8,363 bases of DNA, taken from Candidatus Dormiibacterota bacterium (lineage in GTDB: Bacteria > Chloroflexota > Dormibacteria > Aeolococcales > Aeolococcaceae). Under the pieces are notes generated by a model. The model searched no databases, was not told where the DNA came from, and saw only the letters and a list, made by a program, of their open reading frames with translations. The stretch covers positions 1 through 8,363 of the forward strand of contig PLAX01000082.1 of assembly GCA_003135255.1 (NCBI GenBank). The letters run 5' to 3'. Numbering within the stretch: the first letter of the stretch is position 1; the number at the start of each line of letters is the position of its first letter. Shown in pieces: positions 1 to 6,896 of this stretch. The translations under genes were made by a program, and so were the position numbers.

Positions 1-368
1 CGCTTGGCTGCCGGTGCCCGCTTGGCGACGGTGCGCTTCGCAGCCGGCTTGGCCGCGGTTGCCCTCTTGGCAACACGCCGCTTCGCGGCGCGCTTGGCCG
101 GCGCACGCTTCGCGGTGCCACCGCGCACTGCCGAGGCGACTTGCCCAATCGCCTTGCGCAGCTCGCTGTCGATCTTCTCGACCGACTTCTCGAGCCCTGC
201 GAGTCGCTTCTCCAGCTCGCGGACGGGCAGTGCCTTGACGAGACCCTGGACCGCCTTGAGGAGATCTCCGCCGGCGCCGCTGCGCGGTGCCGCGGCGCGT
301 GCCCGGCGAACCGTCGCTTTGACGGCTCGCTTTGCGGTGCCGCTCTTGCTTCGTCTGGTCCTGGCCAT
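1..368 (-). CDS. Histone H1-like / phasin-like basic protein (N-terminal part, cut by window edge)
   Basis: The frame opens with ATG at 368-366 and stays open for 122 codons to the left edge, so the C-terminus is missing. Residues 1-34 are basic (MARTRRSKSGTAKR...). Residues about 38-82 are predicted helical with heptad-like Leu/Val spacing and alternating Lys/Glu (for example RELEKRLAGLEKSVEKIDSE), so a coiled coil is likely. From about residue 85 the chain is a low-complexity tail of Ala, Lys, Arg and Pro in AKRA/AAKR/PAAK units. Such tails occur in bacterial H1-like DNA-binding proteins and in the C-terminus of PhaF-type phasins, which bridge polyhydroxyalkanoate granules to the nucleoid. 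The helical middle fits either. The start is supported by GGAGG ten bases upstream. The gene is transcribed leftward, away from the rest of the window. DNA binding is inferred from composition, and the precise family is unknown. Confidence 0.82.
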   Translation of the reverse strand, partial: MARTRRSKSGTAKRAVKATVRRARAAAPRSGAGGDLLKAVQGLVKALPVRELEKRLAGLEKSVEKIDSELRKAIGQVASAVRGGTAKRAPAKRAAKRRVAKRATAAKPAAKRTVAKRAPAAK

Positions 369-378
369 ATGCTGAAAG

Positions 379-383
379 CCTCC
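379..383 (-). promoter_or_regulatory. Ribosome binding site of the H1-like gene
   Basis: The minus strand reads GGAGG here, ten bases before ATG at 368. It is one of the few strong Shine-Dalgarno sequences in the window and decides the start codon. Confidence 0.7.
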
Positions 384-431
384 GTTGGTTGCGACAGCCA
401 GTGGTCTGCCGGCTGCCGGTCCTGCGTTTTG

Positions 432-458
432 GACAGGGAGCGGATAATCGCCCCTGTC
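432..458. repeat. Inverted repeat, possible operator of the H1-like gene
   Basis: GACAGGG (432-438) and CCCTGTC (452-458) are perfect 7-base inverted arms around a 13-base centre. The centre itself contains GCG...CGC around an AT-rich core (GATAAT). It lies 64-90 bases upstream of the H1-like start and just downstream of a TTGACA box on the same strand. That position suits a repressor site or a 5'-leader hairpin. No T-run follows on either strand, so it does not look like a terminator. The regulator is unknown. Confidence 0.4.
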
Positions 459-469
459 AGGATCGTCAT

Positions 470-500
470 ATAGCATGCAGCCTACATACATGGATGTCAA
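470..500 (-). promoter_or_regulatory. Possible promoter of the H1-like gene (perfect TTGACA -35)
   Basis: The minus strand reads TTGACA at 500-495, identical to the sigma-70 -35 consensus. No strong -10 sits at the ideal distance: CATGCT follows after 17 bases and TGCTAT after 19 bases (475-470), each a partial match. If used, transcription would begin around 460-465 and give a leader of about 95 bases containing the inverted repeat at 432-458. The -35 match is clear and the -10 is weak. Confidence 0.35.
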
Positions 501-503
501 CGT

Positions 504-797
504 GTGAGGGCGATCGTTACCGCCGCAAAGGTGCTCTCGGCTGCCTTCCAACGGGTGCAGTCCATCGTGTGGCGCGATCCCCGCGAGGCAATGACGGACG
601 TGCTCGACGCGGCTCGCATGCGCGCGGCGCAGGTCGGCGCGCCGTCGCTTTCAGCGCACACACCGGCCGCGCAGACCGCCGATTGCCGTGTGTGGATGAT
701 CTCAGCGCCCGGCTTCCATGCGGCGTCCCACCCAGATGGAACGCGCCCGGCGCGCCGACATCCGCTCCCGTCAATCGAGCCGCCGGTACCAGAGTGA
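504..797 (+). CDS. Hypothetical protein, doubtful small ORF
   Basis: A 97-codon frame starts at GTG 504 and fills most of the gap between the H1-like gene and the GNAT gene. Its first 50 or so codons have a coding-like pattern by hand count: roughly 84% G/C at third positions, about half at second positions, and a purine-rich first position. The encoded N-terminus (MRAIVTAAKVLSAAFQRVQS...) could form an amphipathic helix. The last 30-40 codons are Pro/Arg/His-rich and less convincing, as if the frame had decayed or runs past a true end. No clear Shine-Dalgarno precedes the GTG. The last 27 bases overlap the convergent GNAT gene. I recognise no family. It may be a real small gene, a remnant, or chance. 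Confidence 0.35.
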   Translation: MRAIVTAAKVLSAAFQRVQSIVWRDPREAMTDVLDAARMRAAQVGAPSLSAHTPAAQTADCRVWMISAPGFHAASHPDGTRPARRHPLPSIEPPVPE

Positions 798-1331
798 GGT
801 CGGACGCAGGCCGGAGCGGTCAGGCCGCATTGCGTAATCGGGAATCACCCCCACCTTGATCCAACCCAGGTGGGCGTAGAGATGCTCCGCGTCGCTCCCG
901 GTCTCCGTGTCGAGGATCAGCAGGGTGCGACCCAGGGCCCGGGCCTCCACCTCCAGCTGCTTCATGAGGCGGGCGCCGACTCCCAGCCGCCGCGCGGAGC
1001 GGTGGACCAGCATCTTCTGCACCTCGGCGCGGTGGGTGGCGTTGGACTGCCATGAGAGCATCAGCTGCACGCAGCCAACCAGCCGATCGTCGAGGAAGGC
1101 GGCGAGCACGACCCGGCGACCCAGGTCCATCTCGTTGAGCACGCCCGCGAACCAGTCGCGGGCCTCGTAGTGGGCGAGCGGTGCGACGAAGCTCACCGAC
1201 GCGCCTCCCTCCACGGAGTCGACCAGCAGGTCGGCCAGATCGTCGAGGTGACGGCGGGCGGAGAGGGCGTCGAGGCGGCGGATGACCACCTCGGGCCGGC
1301 GCCTGGCGGCGGGCTCGGTCACTGCAGTCAC
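771..1331 (-). CDS. GNAT family N-acetyltransferase, tabtoxin-resistance (TTR)-like
   Basis: This 186-residue protein is a GCN5-related N-acetyltransferase, which moves an acetyl group from acetyl-CoA to an amine. Motif A is clear: AEVQKMLVHRSARRLGVGARL (residues 102-122 by position) carries the R-R-x-G-x-G/A pyrophosphate loop (residues 114-120). LLILDTE (137-143) and the Tyr152-Trp157 helix of motif B follow. The early stretch VEGGASVSF (40-48), the LDTE-GS segment and the end pattern P-D-Y ... P-T-S-L-W-Y match, from memory, the layout of the Pseudomonas tabtoxin resistance acetyltransferase. An antibiotic- or toxin-inactivating role is therefore possible, but the substrate cannot be read from sequence. 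The GTG at 1331 has no Shine-Dalgarno, only a TGTAAC -10-like box eight bases away. GTG codons 4 and 15 are alternative starts. The gene diverges from the alcohol dehydrogenase gene. Confidence 0.88.
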   Translation of the reverse strand: MTAVTEPAARRRPEVVIRRLDALSARRHLDDLADLLVDSVEGGASVSFVAPLAHYEARDWFAGVLNEMDLGRRVVLAAFLDDRLVGCVQLMLSWQSNATHRAEVQKMLVHRSARRLGVGARLMKQLEVEARALGRTLLILDTETGSDAEHLYAHLGWIKVGVIPDYAMRPDRSGLRPTSLWYRRLD

Positions 1332-1339
1332 GGCAGAAG

Positions 1340-1368
1340 GTTACATTCCGGGTGCGCGAGTGCATCAT
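1340..1368. promoter_or_regulatory. Divergent promoter region between the GNAT and alcohol dehydrogenase genes
   Basis: Only 46 bases separate the two start codons. On the minus strand TGTAAC (1345-1340) sits eight bases before the GNAT GTG. On the plus strand CATCAT (1363-1368) sits nine bases before the dehydrogenase ATG. Each matches TATAAT at four of six positions, and neither has a convincing -35. With no Shine-Dalgarno on either side, leaderless transcripts are the simplest reading. Confidence 0.3.
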
Positions 1369-1377
1369 CGACAGTTG

Positions 1378-2385
1378 ATGCCGGCTGTTCGGGCCCCCAC
1401 CTATCGGGCGATGGTTCTCCGCGAGCGAGGCTCCCCCCTCACCGCGGAGGAACGCCCTGTGCCCGAGCCCCTCGAATACCAGGTGGTGCTGCGGGTCGCC
1501 GCATGCGCCGTCTGCCGCACGGATCTCCACGTCGTGGATGGGGAGCTCGACCGCGGTGTCCTCCCCATCGTGCTCGGGCACCAGGTGGTGGGCAGGGTCG
1601 TGTCAGCGGGGCCGGATTCCGCCCTGCAGGTGGGAGAGCGGGTGGGCGTGCCGTGGCTGGCCTCGACCTGCGGAAGCTGCGAGATGTGTGCCGCGGGGCG
1701 CGAGAACCTCTGCCCCTCCGCCCGGTTCACCGGCTGCGACGTCGACGGCGGTTTCGCCGAGCTCGTCCTGGCCGACTCCCGCTTCTGCCTGCGCCTGCCC
1801 GGCGCCTACGGGGATGTCGAGGCGGCGCCGCTCCTCTGCGGCGGCCTCATCGGCTTCCGAGCGCTTCGCATGGCGGGCGAGGCATCGCGGCTGGGCCTGT
1901 ACGGCTTCGGCAGCGCCGCACACCTGATCACGCAGGTGGCCCGCCACCGTGGGGCCGCGGTGTACGCCTTCACGCGGGCTGGAGATCTCGCCGGCCAGGA
2001 GTTTGCCCGCAGCATGGGGGCGACGTGGGCGGGGGAGAGCACCGGCCCCGCTCCCGAGCCGCTCGACGCCGCCATCATCTTCGCTCCAGCCGGCGAGCTG
2101 GTGCCCCTCGCGCTCGCGGCGGTGCGGCCCGGGGGCACCGTCGTCTGCGCCGGCATTCACATGAGCGACATCCCCCGGTTCCCCTACTCGCTGCTCTGGG
2201 GGGAGCGCTCGCTCCGTTCCGTGGCCAACCTCACGCGGGAGGATGGCGCCGACTTCATGGCGCTGGCGGGTGAGGCGCGGATCGACGTCCTGACCGAGGT
2301 GCTCCCCCTGGCCCAGGCGGATCGGGCCCTGGAGTTGGTCCGGACGGGTCGGGTCCGGGGGACGGCCGTCCTGGTTCCGGATTGA
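1378..2385 (+). CDS. Zinc-dependent alcohol dehydrogenase family protein (TIGR02822-like)
   Basis: This 335-residue medium-chain dehydrogenase oxidises an alcohol or reduces an aldehyde using NAD(P) and zinc. The GroES-like N-terminal domain has the catalytic-zinc ligand Cys46 (CAVCRTDLH, 43-51), His68 in G-H-Q, and Cys154 (APLLCGG). The structural-zinc lobe has Cys98, Cys101, Cys104 and Cys112. The Rossmann loop is G-F-G-S-A-A (176-181). The segments DVDGGFAE, EAAPLLCGGLIGFRAL, LDAAIIFAP and AGIHMSDIP are hallmarks of the TIGR02822 subfamily, usually about 330 residues, whose physiological substrate is not firmly known. The usual G-H-E is G-H-Q here. ATG 1378 is chosen for length and for freedom from the divergent GNAT gene. 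ATG 1411 is an alternative, and the upstream in-frame codons at 1282 would overlap the GNAT gene. There is no Shine-Dalgarno. Confidence 0.92.
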   Translation: MPAVRAPTYRAMVLRERGSPLTAEERPVPEPLEYQVVLRVAACAVCRTDLHVVDGELDRGVLPIVLGHQVVGRVVSAGPDSALQVGERVGVPWLASTCGSCEMCAAGRENLCPSARFTGCDVDGGFAELVLADSRFCLRLPGAYGDVEAAPLLCGGLIGFRALRMAGEASRLGLYGFGSAAHLITQVARHRGAAVYAFTRAGDLAGQEFARSMGATWAGESTGPAPEPLDAAIIFAPAGELVPLALAAVRPGGTVVCAGIHMSDIPRFPYSLLWGERSLRSVANLTREDGADFMALAGEARIDVLTEVLPLAQADRALELVRTGRVRGTAVLVPD

Positions 2386-2456
2386 GAGCCGCTCGGAGCC
2401 CGGTGGCGGGAGTGACGCAGGCCATCCGCCGGCCGCGATGCGCAGGCGGGAGGTGT

Positions 2457-2480
2457 GAGATCTCTGCGAGCGGGTACAAA
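2457..2480 (+). promoter_or_regulatory. Possible lon promoter with palindrome
   Basis: TACAAA (2475-2480) lies seven bases before the lon ATG at 2488, the spacing expected for a leaderless transcript, and no Shine-Dalgarno is present. A perfect 8-base palindrome GAGATCTC (2457-2464) lies just upstream of this -10, where a repressor could block RNA polymerase. I see no CIRCE or HAIR heat-shock operator and no good -35. Confidence 0.35.
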
Positions 2481-2487
2481 TGTCCCC

Positions 2488-4824
2488 ATGACCGAGCACA
2501 GCGCCGAGCTTCTTCCGATCCTTCCTCTTGACGAGGTCGTCGTCCTGCCTCACATGACCGTGACCGTCGCGGTCCAGGGGGAGGCCCAGCGTGCCGCGAT
2601 CGAGGCGGCCAACCAGGGCAACCGCCTCGTCCTCCTGGTCCCCCGCATCGAGGGCAAGTTCGGAAGCATCGGCACTGTCGCGCGCGTGCAGGAGTCGGGA
2701 AAGCTGCCCACCGGCGCCGAGGTCTCGATCCTCACCGGGCAGTACCGCGCCCGCCTCGGCGCGGGGCAGGCGGACGTGGGCGGCGCGCTCTGGGTGCAGG
2801 TCGATCCCGCTCCGGACGACGAGAACCCCTCCGAGGCAGTGGTCGAATTGGCGCGCGAATATCGCGCGCTGGTCGAGAGCCTGCTGGAGATCCGGGGCGC
2901 CAGCGGAGCCATCCAGTTCCTCCGCGAAGCCCGAGCGCCCGGACACCTGGCCGATCTTTCCGGGTACTCCCCCGACTTCAGCCTGGCCCAGAAGCTGGAG
3001 ATCCTGGAGGCGCTCGATGTCGAGAAGCGGCTGACCCTCGTCATTGCGTGGACGAAGGAGGCGCTCGGCGAGGCCGATCTCAAGGACCGCATCCGCACCG
3101 AGGTGGCCGAGGGGATGCAGAAGAACCAGCGCGAGTTCATCCTGCGCCAGCAGCTCGAGACCATCAAGAAGGAGCTGGGCGAGGGAGGGGACGACGTGGT
3201 CTCCACCTATCGCAAGCGGCTCGCCGACGCCGGCATGCCGGAGAAGGTGGCGGCCGAGGTGGAGCACGAGATCGACCGGCTGGAGCGCACCAGTGAGCAG
3301 AGCCCCGAGCACGGCTGGATCCGCACCTACCTGGACTGGATGCTCGACCTGCCGTGGAACGTCCGCTCCGACGACAACTTCGACCTCACCGCAGCGCGCA
3401 CGGTGCTGGACACGGACCACACCGGGCTCGAGGACGTGAAGGACCGGATCATCGAGTTCCTCGCGGTCCGCAAGCTGCGCAAGGAGCGTGGATTGGAGGT
3501 GATCGGCGGGCGGGGGTCAGGCGCGATCATCACCCTGGTCGGCCCACCCGGCGTCGGCAAGACCTCGCTCGGCGAGTCGGTCGCGCGCGCCCTGGGGCGC
3601 AAGTTCGCCCGCGTCTCGCTGGGGGGCATCCGCGACGAGGCGGACGTCCGCGGCTTCCGCCGCACCTACGTCGGCGCCCAGCCGGGGCGCATCGTCCGCG
3701 CTCTCAAGGAGGCGGGCACCAAGAACCCCGTGATCATGCTGGACGAGATCGACAAGGTCGGCGCCGACTGGCGCGGCGACCCCTCGGCGGCGCTCCTCGA
3801 GGTGCTCGATCCCGCCCAGAACAACACCTTCCGCGATCACTACCTGGAGGTCGACCTCGACCTCTCCGAGGTGCTCTTCATCCCCACCGCCAACGTCTCG
3901 GAGACCATCCCAGCCCCCCTCCTCGACCGGATGGAGCTGATCCGGCTCGACGGCTACACCGAGCGGGAGAAGCTGGCGATCGCCCGCGATCATCTGCTCC
4001 CTCGCCAGGTCGCCCAGGCGGGGCTGAAGCCGGAGGAGATCGAGGTCGGCGACGACGCCATCCTCAAGGTGGTCACCGACCACACCCGTGAGGCCGGGGT
4101 CCGCAACCTGGAGCGCGAGTTGGGCCGGATCACCCGCAAGCTGGCCACTCGGATCGCCACCGGCGCCGTGGAGACGCCGGTTAAGGTCGGATCTGACCAG
4201 ATCAGGGACTATCTCGGCAAGCCCAAGTTCGACAACGAGGTGGAGGAACGGACGGCCGTTCCCGGGGTGGCCACCGGGCTGGCCGTCACCGGCGCGGGCG
4301 GCGACGTCCTCTTCGTCGAGGCGGCCACCAGCGGCTCCGACGGCAATCTCCTCCTCACCGGTCAGCTCGGTGACGTGATGAAGGAGTCCGCGCAGATCGC
4401 GCTCTCCTACGTCCGCTCCCACGCCGAGCGGTTGGGGATCAGCGCCGAGGCGGCGGCCAAGGGCTTCCACATCCACGTCCCCGAGGGCGCGGTGCCCAAG
4501 GACGGGCCCTCGGCCGGGGTGACCATGACCACCGCGATCGTCAGCCTGCTCACCGGGCGCCCGGTGCGGAGCACGGTGGGGATGACCGGCGAGGTGACCC
4601 TGCAGGGGCTGGTGCTGCCCATCGGCGGGGTCAAGCAGAAGGTGCTGGCCGCCCACCGCATGGGCCTCACCGAGGTGATCCTGCCCCGGCGCAACGAGCA
4701 GGACCTCGACGACGTGCCCGAGAGCGTCCGCACGGCGATGAAGTTCCACCTGGCGAGCCGCGTCGACGATGTGCTCGCCGTCGCCCTGGAGCCGCCCCGT
4801 GCGGAGGCCGGCGCCGCCGCCTGA
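2488..4824 (+). CDS. lon: ATP-dependent protease Lon
   Basis: This 778-residue protein has the complete LonA layout. A LON substrate-recognition domain (about residues 8-200) is followed by a helical coiled-coil linker (about 220-300, with [14 protein letters not shown]). The AAA+ ATPase has Walker A GPPGVGKT (352-359) and Walker B VIMLDEID (415-422). The C-terminal serine-lysine protease domain has Ser675 in PKDGPSAG and Lys716 in GGVKQK. Lon is a cytosolic hexamer that uses ATP to unfold and degrade misfolded and regulatory proteins. Length matches the family (about 780) and no key residue is missing. An in-frame GTG at 2455 would add 11 residues, but ATG 2488 gives the usual N-terminus ([16 protein letters not shown]). 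The gene seems monocistronic: it starts 102 bases after the alcohol dehydrogenase stop, and the peptidase gene behind it has its own promoter. Confidence 0.97.
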   Translation: MTEHSAELLPILPLDEVVVLPHMTVTVAVQGEAQRAAIEAANQGNRLVLLVPRIEGKFGSIGTVARVQESGKLPTGAEVSILTGQYRARLGAGQADVGGALWVQVDPAPDDENPSEAVVELAREYRALVESLLEIRGASGAIQFLREARAPGHLADLSGYSPDFSLAQKLEILEALDVEKRLTLVIAWTKEALGEADLKDRIRTEVAEGMQKNQREFILRQQLETIKKELGEGGDDVVSTYRKRLADAGMPEKVAAEVEHEIDRLERTSEQSPEHGWIRTYLDWMLDLPWNVRSDDNFDLTAARTVLDTDHTGLEDVKDRIIEFLAVRKLRKERGLEVIGGRGSGAIITLVGPPGVGKTSLGESVARALGRKFARVSLGGIRDEADVRGFRRTYVGAQPGRIVRALKEAGTKNPVIMLDEIDKVGADWRGDPSAALLEVLDPAQNNTFRDHYLEVDLDLSEVLFIPTANVSETIPAPLLDRMELIRLDGYTEREKLAIARDHLLPRQVAQAGLKPEEIEVGDDAILKVVTDHTREAGVRNLERELGRITRKLATRIATGAVETPVKVGSDQIRDYLGKPKFDNEVEERTAVPGVATGLAVTGAGGDVLFVEAATSGSDGNLLLTGQLGDVMKESAQIALSYVRSHAERLGISAEAAAKGFHIHVPEGAVPKDGPSAGVTMTTAIVSLLTGRPVRSTVGMTGEVTLQGLVLPIGGVKQKVLAAHRMGLTEVILPRRNEQDLDDVPESVRTAMKFHLASRVDDVLAVALEPPRAEAGAAA

Positions 4825-4881
4825 GCCGCCGACGGACCGTGGCCGGGCGATCGCGCCTCTCGGGTTGTTTCCACCCCGTCG

Positions 4882-4910
4882 TTGCCGCTGAGCACCGGAT
4901 CGTCGATAAT
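4882..4910 (+). promoter_or_regulatory. Promoter of the glutamic peptidase-propeller gene
   Basis: TTGCCG (4882-4887) and GATAAT (4905-4910) are separated by exactly 17 bases and match the sigma-70 consensus at four and five of six positions. Transcription would begin near 4917, leaving a leader of about 100 bases before the GTG at 5021. This is the best two-box promoter in the window. Confidence 0.5.
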
Positions 4911-5010
4911 CCGGCCCGACCGTGCTGAATTGGCCGGAACGTCCCTGGTGACGGGATGCCGGGTGCGGCGTGATCGTGCGGAGGCCCGAGCGTGGCGGTG
5001 TTCCCGGAGT

Positions 5011-5016
5011 GAGGGG
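5011..5016 (+). promoter_or_regulatory. Ribosome binding site of the peptidase-propeller gene
   Basis: GAGGGG lies four bases before GTG 5021, with GGAG further upstream at 5006-5009. It favours GTG 5021 over in-frame GTGs at 4970, 4976, 5000 and 5009. The signal peptide begins correctly from 5021. Confidence 0.4.
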
Positions 5017-5020
5017 CGGG

Positions 5021-6826
5021 GTGCGAAGACTTGCTTTCAGCCTCGGCCTGGGCTTCCTCGCCGCCTTGGGTGCCCAGGGAGCGGGCACCGTCGCGGCGGC
5101 CTCTCCCGCCCCGCCGGCGGTGACCTTGCATACCCACACGCCGATCCCTGTGGTCCCGGCGTTGCCGGGCCCGGTGGAGTCCCCGATCCGTGATCTCACC
5201 CAGTCGGACAACTGGTCTGGCTACGACCTCACGAGCGGGGGGTACACGGCGATCGCCGGCTGCTGGACCGTGCCCTCCGTGTCCCCCAGTGCGTGGCCCA
5301 CCTACTCGTCGACATGGATCGGGATCGATGGCGGTCTCGGCGATGGCACCGATCAGAACCTGATCCAGACCGGAACCGAACAGGATTGGTCCTCGACAAG
5401 CGGATTGGCGCCATATTCCGCCGAGTACTCCGCCTGGTGGGAGGTCCTTCCCGCGAACGCCATCACCATCCGGATGACCATCACCCCCGGAGATGTGATG
5501 TGCGCGAGCATCACCAAGGACTCCCCAACCGAGTGGACCATATCTCTCACGGACCAAACCACCGGGGCCTTCTTCAGCTTGCGTCCGTCGACGAAGACGT
5601 TCCCAGGAACGGGTGAGACCGCCGAGTGGATTGTCGAGGCCCCGTACGCCTCCACGCAGTACTACACGTGCGGCCCCTGCACCCTCGCGAATTTCGGCCA
5701 CGTCACTTTCGATTCGGCGTCTGTCAACACCGGGGTCAACCCGGCGCTCAACCCTGTCGAGGGCTGGGAGATGGTGCAGGACGACAGCTTCGTCGCCATT
5801 CCGTCGGCTCCGAACGGCAGCGGCAATGGCTTCACCGTGAGCTATGCGCCACCTCCCAGCCCGGGATGGGCGGGATACGAGGGGCTCGGTTCCGGCCCCC
5901 TGGGCGGCCAGCCCCACGTCATCTCCTCGGGCCCGGGGAACCTCGACGTCTTCTGGCGGGGTACGGACAACGGGCTCTGGCACACGTGGTACAGCGGCGG
6001 CCAGTGGCACGGCCCGCAGGAGCTAGCCCCGGCGGGATCGCTCGCCTCCGATCCCTCCCCCGTGTCCTCGGAGGCGGGCGTCCTGGATGTCTTCTGGAAG
6101 GGGACGGACGGCAACCTCTGGCACGTCTGGTACCAGAACGGCTGGCACGGGCCGCAGTCCCTCGGAGGTGGCCCGCTGGGCTCGGCGCCTCAGCCGGTGT
6201 CCTGGGGCTCGGGTCAGATCGACGTCTTCTGGAAGGGAACGGACGGCAATCTCTGGCACATGTGGTACCTGAACGGCTGGTACGGGCCCCAGTCGCTGGG
6301 GGGCGGTCCGCTGCTCTCCACGCCCCATCCGGTGTCATGGGGGTTCGGCAACATCGACGTGTTCTGGGAGGGGCCGGGCGAGAGCCTGGTGCATGAGTGG
6401 TACGGCAGCGGCTGGCAGGGTCCGCAGAACCTTGGCGGGGCGGGAACGGTCGCTGCGGACCCCGAGCCGGTCTCCTGGGGCCCGGGCAATATCGAGGTCT
6501 TCTGGAAGGGGGCCGACGGCAACCTCTGGCAGGACTACTTCGCAAACGGCTGGGCGGGAGCGGCGTCTTTGGGAGGGCCGGGCGGCGCCGGGACCCTGAT
6601 CTCCAACCCGGTGCCGGCGTCGTCCGGCGTCGGTCTGCTCAACGTCTTCTGGCAGGGGGCGGATGGCGGCCTCTGGGAGGCGTACTACCAGAACGGATGG
6701 ACGGTGGGGGCGAGGATGGACGAAGGGACCATCGGATCGGCACCGTCAACGTCCAGCTGGCCCGGCATCCTGAACGTATTCTGGGAGGGGACCGACCAGA
6801 ACCTCTGGTACGACTACGGCGGCTGA
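5021..6826 (+). CDS. Secreted G1 (eqolisin) glutamic peptidase fused to a seven-bladed PLL-like beta-propeller
   Basis: The product has about 601 residues. A Sec-type signal peptide (MRR, then hydrophobic 4-24, AxA-type cleavage near residue 27) precedes a Pro-rich linker. Residues about 60-276 form a peptidase G1 domain with NWSGY (64-68), WIGIDG (99-104), LIQTG with Gln116, AWWE (138-141) and AEWIVE with Glu206. By alignment from memory to scytalidoglutamic peptidase, Gln116 and Glu206 match Gln53 and Glu136, and Glu141 matches Glu69. Family members are endopeptidases active at acid pH. Cys81, Cys161, Cys217 and Cys220 could form disulfides. Residues about 282-601 hold seven repeats of about 46 residues built on V-F-W-x-G-x-D-x-x-L-W, like DUF346 and Photorhabdus PLL lectins, which bind glycans. 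The likely job is extracellular protein degradation with attachment to a sugar-bearing surface. Ligand and substrate are unknown. Confidence 0.9.
   Translation: MRRLAFSLGLGFLAALGAQGAGTVAAASPAPPAVTLHTHTPIPVVPALPGPVESPIRDLTQSDNWSGYDLTSGGYTAIAGCWTVPSVSPSAWPTYSSTWIGIDGGLGDGTDQNLIQTGTEQDWSSTSGLAPYSAEYSAWWEVLPANAITIRMTITPGDVMCASITKDSPTEWTISLTDQTTGAFFSLRPSTKTFPGTGETAEWIVEAPYASTQYYTCGPCTLANFGHVTFDSASVNTGVNPALNPVEGWEMVQDDSFVAIPSAPNGSGNGFTVSYAPPPSPGWAGYEGLGSGPLGGQPHVISSGPGNLDVFWRGTDNGLWHTWYSGGQWHGPQELAPAGSLASDPSPVSSEAGVLDVFWKGTDGNLWHVWYQNGWHGPQSLGGGPLGSAPQPVSWGSGQIDVFWKGTDGNLWHMWYLNGWYGPQSLGGGPLLSTPHPVSWGFGNIDVFWEGPGESLVHEWYGSGWQGPQNLGGAGTVAADPEPVSWGPGNIEVFWKGADGNLWQDYFANGWAGAASLGGPGGAGTLISNPVPASSGVGLLNVFWQGADGGLWEAYYQNGWTVGARMDEGTIGSAPSTSSWPGILNVFWEGTDQNLWYDYGG
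5864..6823 (+). repeat. Seven tandem PLL/DUF346-type propeller repeats
   Basis: The L/I-D/N/E-V-F-W strand recurs at residues 308, 355, 400, 445, 491, 540 and 584 of the protein, a period of 44-49 residues (132-147 bases). Blades 2, 3 and 5 share the core VFWKG-DGNLW almost unchanged, and their DNA is also nearly identical there, which suggests recent duplication or gene conversion. Blade 4 is divergent (GPGESLVH in place of GTDGNLWH). The stretch before blade 1 (GWAGYEGLGSGPLGG) resembles the strand that ends the other blades. The last blade stops at LWYDYGG without it, so the ring probably closes by pairing its two ends. Confidence 0.85.
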
Positions 6827-6881
6827 GCCGCGCCCCCGCCCCCGGAGCCGGACGCCGGCGGAAAGCCTCTCTCGGCCCCCC

Positions 6882-6887
6882 TATACT
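6882..6887 (+). promoter_or_regulatory. -10 box of the 127-residue hypothetical gene (leaderless)
   Basis: TATACT matches the -10 consensus at five of six positions and ends nine bases before the GTG at 6897. There is no Shine-Dalgarno. A recognisable -35 is absent (CGGAAA at 17 bases). Transcription would begin at or just before the start codon. Confidence 0.5.
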
Positions 6888-6896
6888 CGAATCGCC

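Noticed and set aside
4..375. 123-residue plus-strand frame at the left edge that looks like an Ala/Arg-rich membrane protein
   Set aside because: It is the complement of the H1-like gene. The minus strand gives Lys/Ala repeats, a ribosome site and better codon use.
517..774. 85-residue minus-strand frame in the gap before the GNAT gene
   Set aside because: Its third codon positions fall on the low-GC second positions of the plus-strand frame, which is opposite to the coding pattern of this genome.
1321..1328. ACTGCAGT palindrome near the GNAT start as an operator
   Set aside because: It lies within the GNAT coding sequence, is only 8 bases long, and does not extend symmetrically.
1603..3420. 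605-residue open frame on the minus strand opposite the dehydrogenase and lon genes
   Set aside because: It is antisense to two genes with unmistakable catalytic motifs, its translation has no family features, and such frames are common opposite G/C-ending codons.
4846..4872. Hairpin GGCG-ATCG-CGCC after lon with a T-containing tail, as a terminator
   Set aside because: The stem is only four base pairs and the tail (TCTCGGGTTGTTT) starts with G/C-rich bases, too weak to call.
3517..5211. 564-residue minus-strand frame opposite lon
   Set aside because: Antisense shadow of the Lon ATPase and protease domains, with a Gly/Ala/Arg/Asp-rich translation and no recognisable domain.
5669..5680. C-G-P-C in the peptidase domain as a thioredoxin active site
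   Set aside because: The surrounding residues belong to the G1 peptidase fold and there is no thioredoxin domain. A disulfide is more likely.
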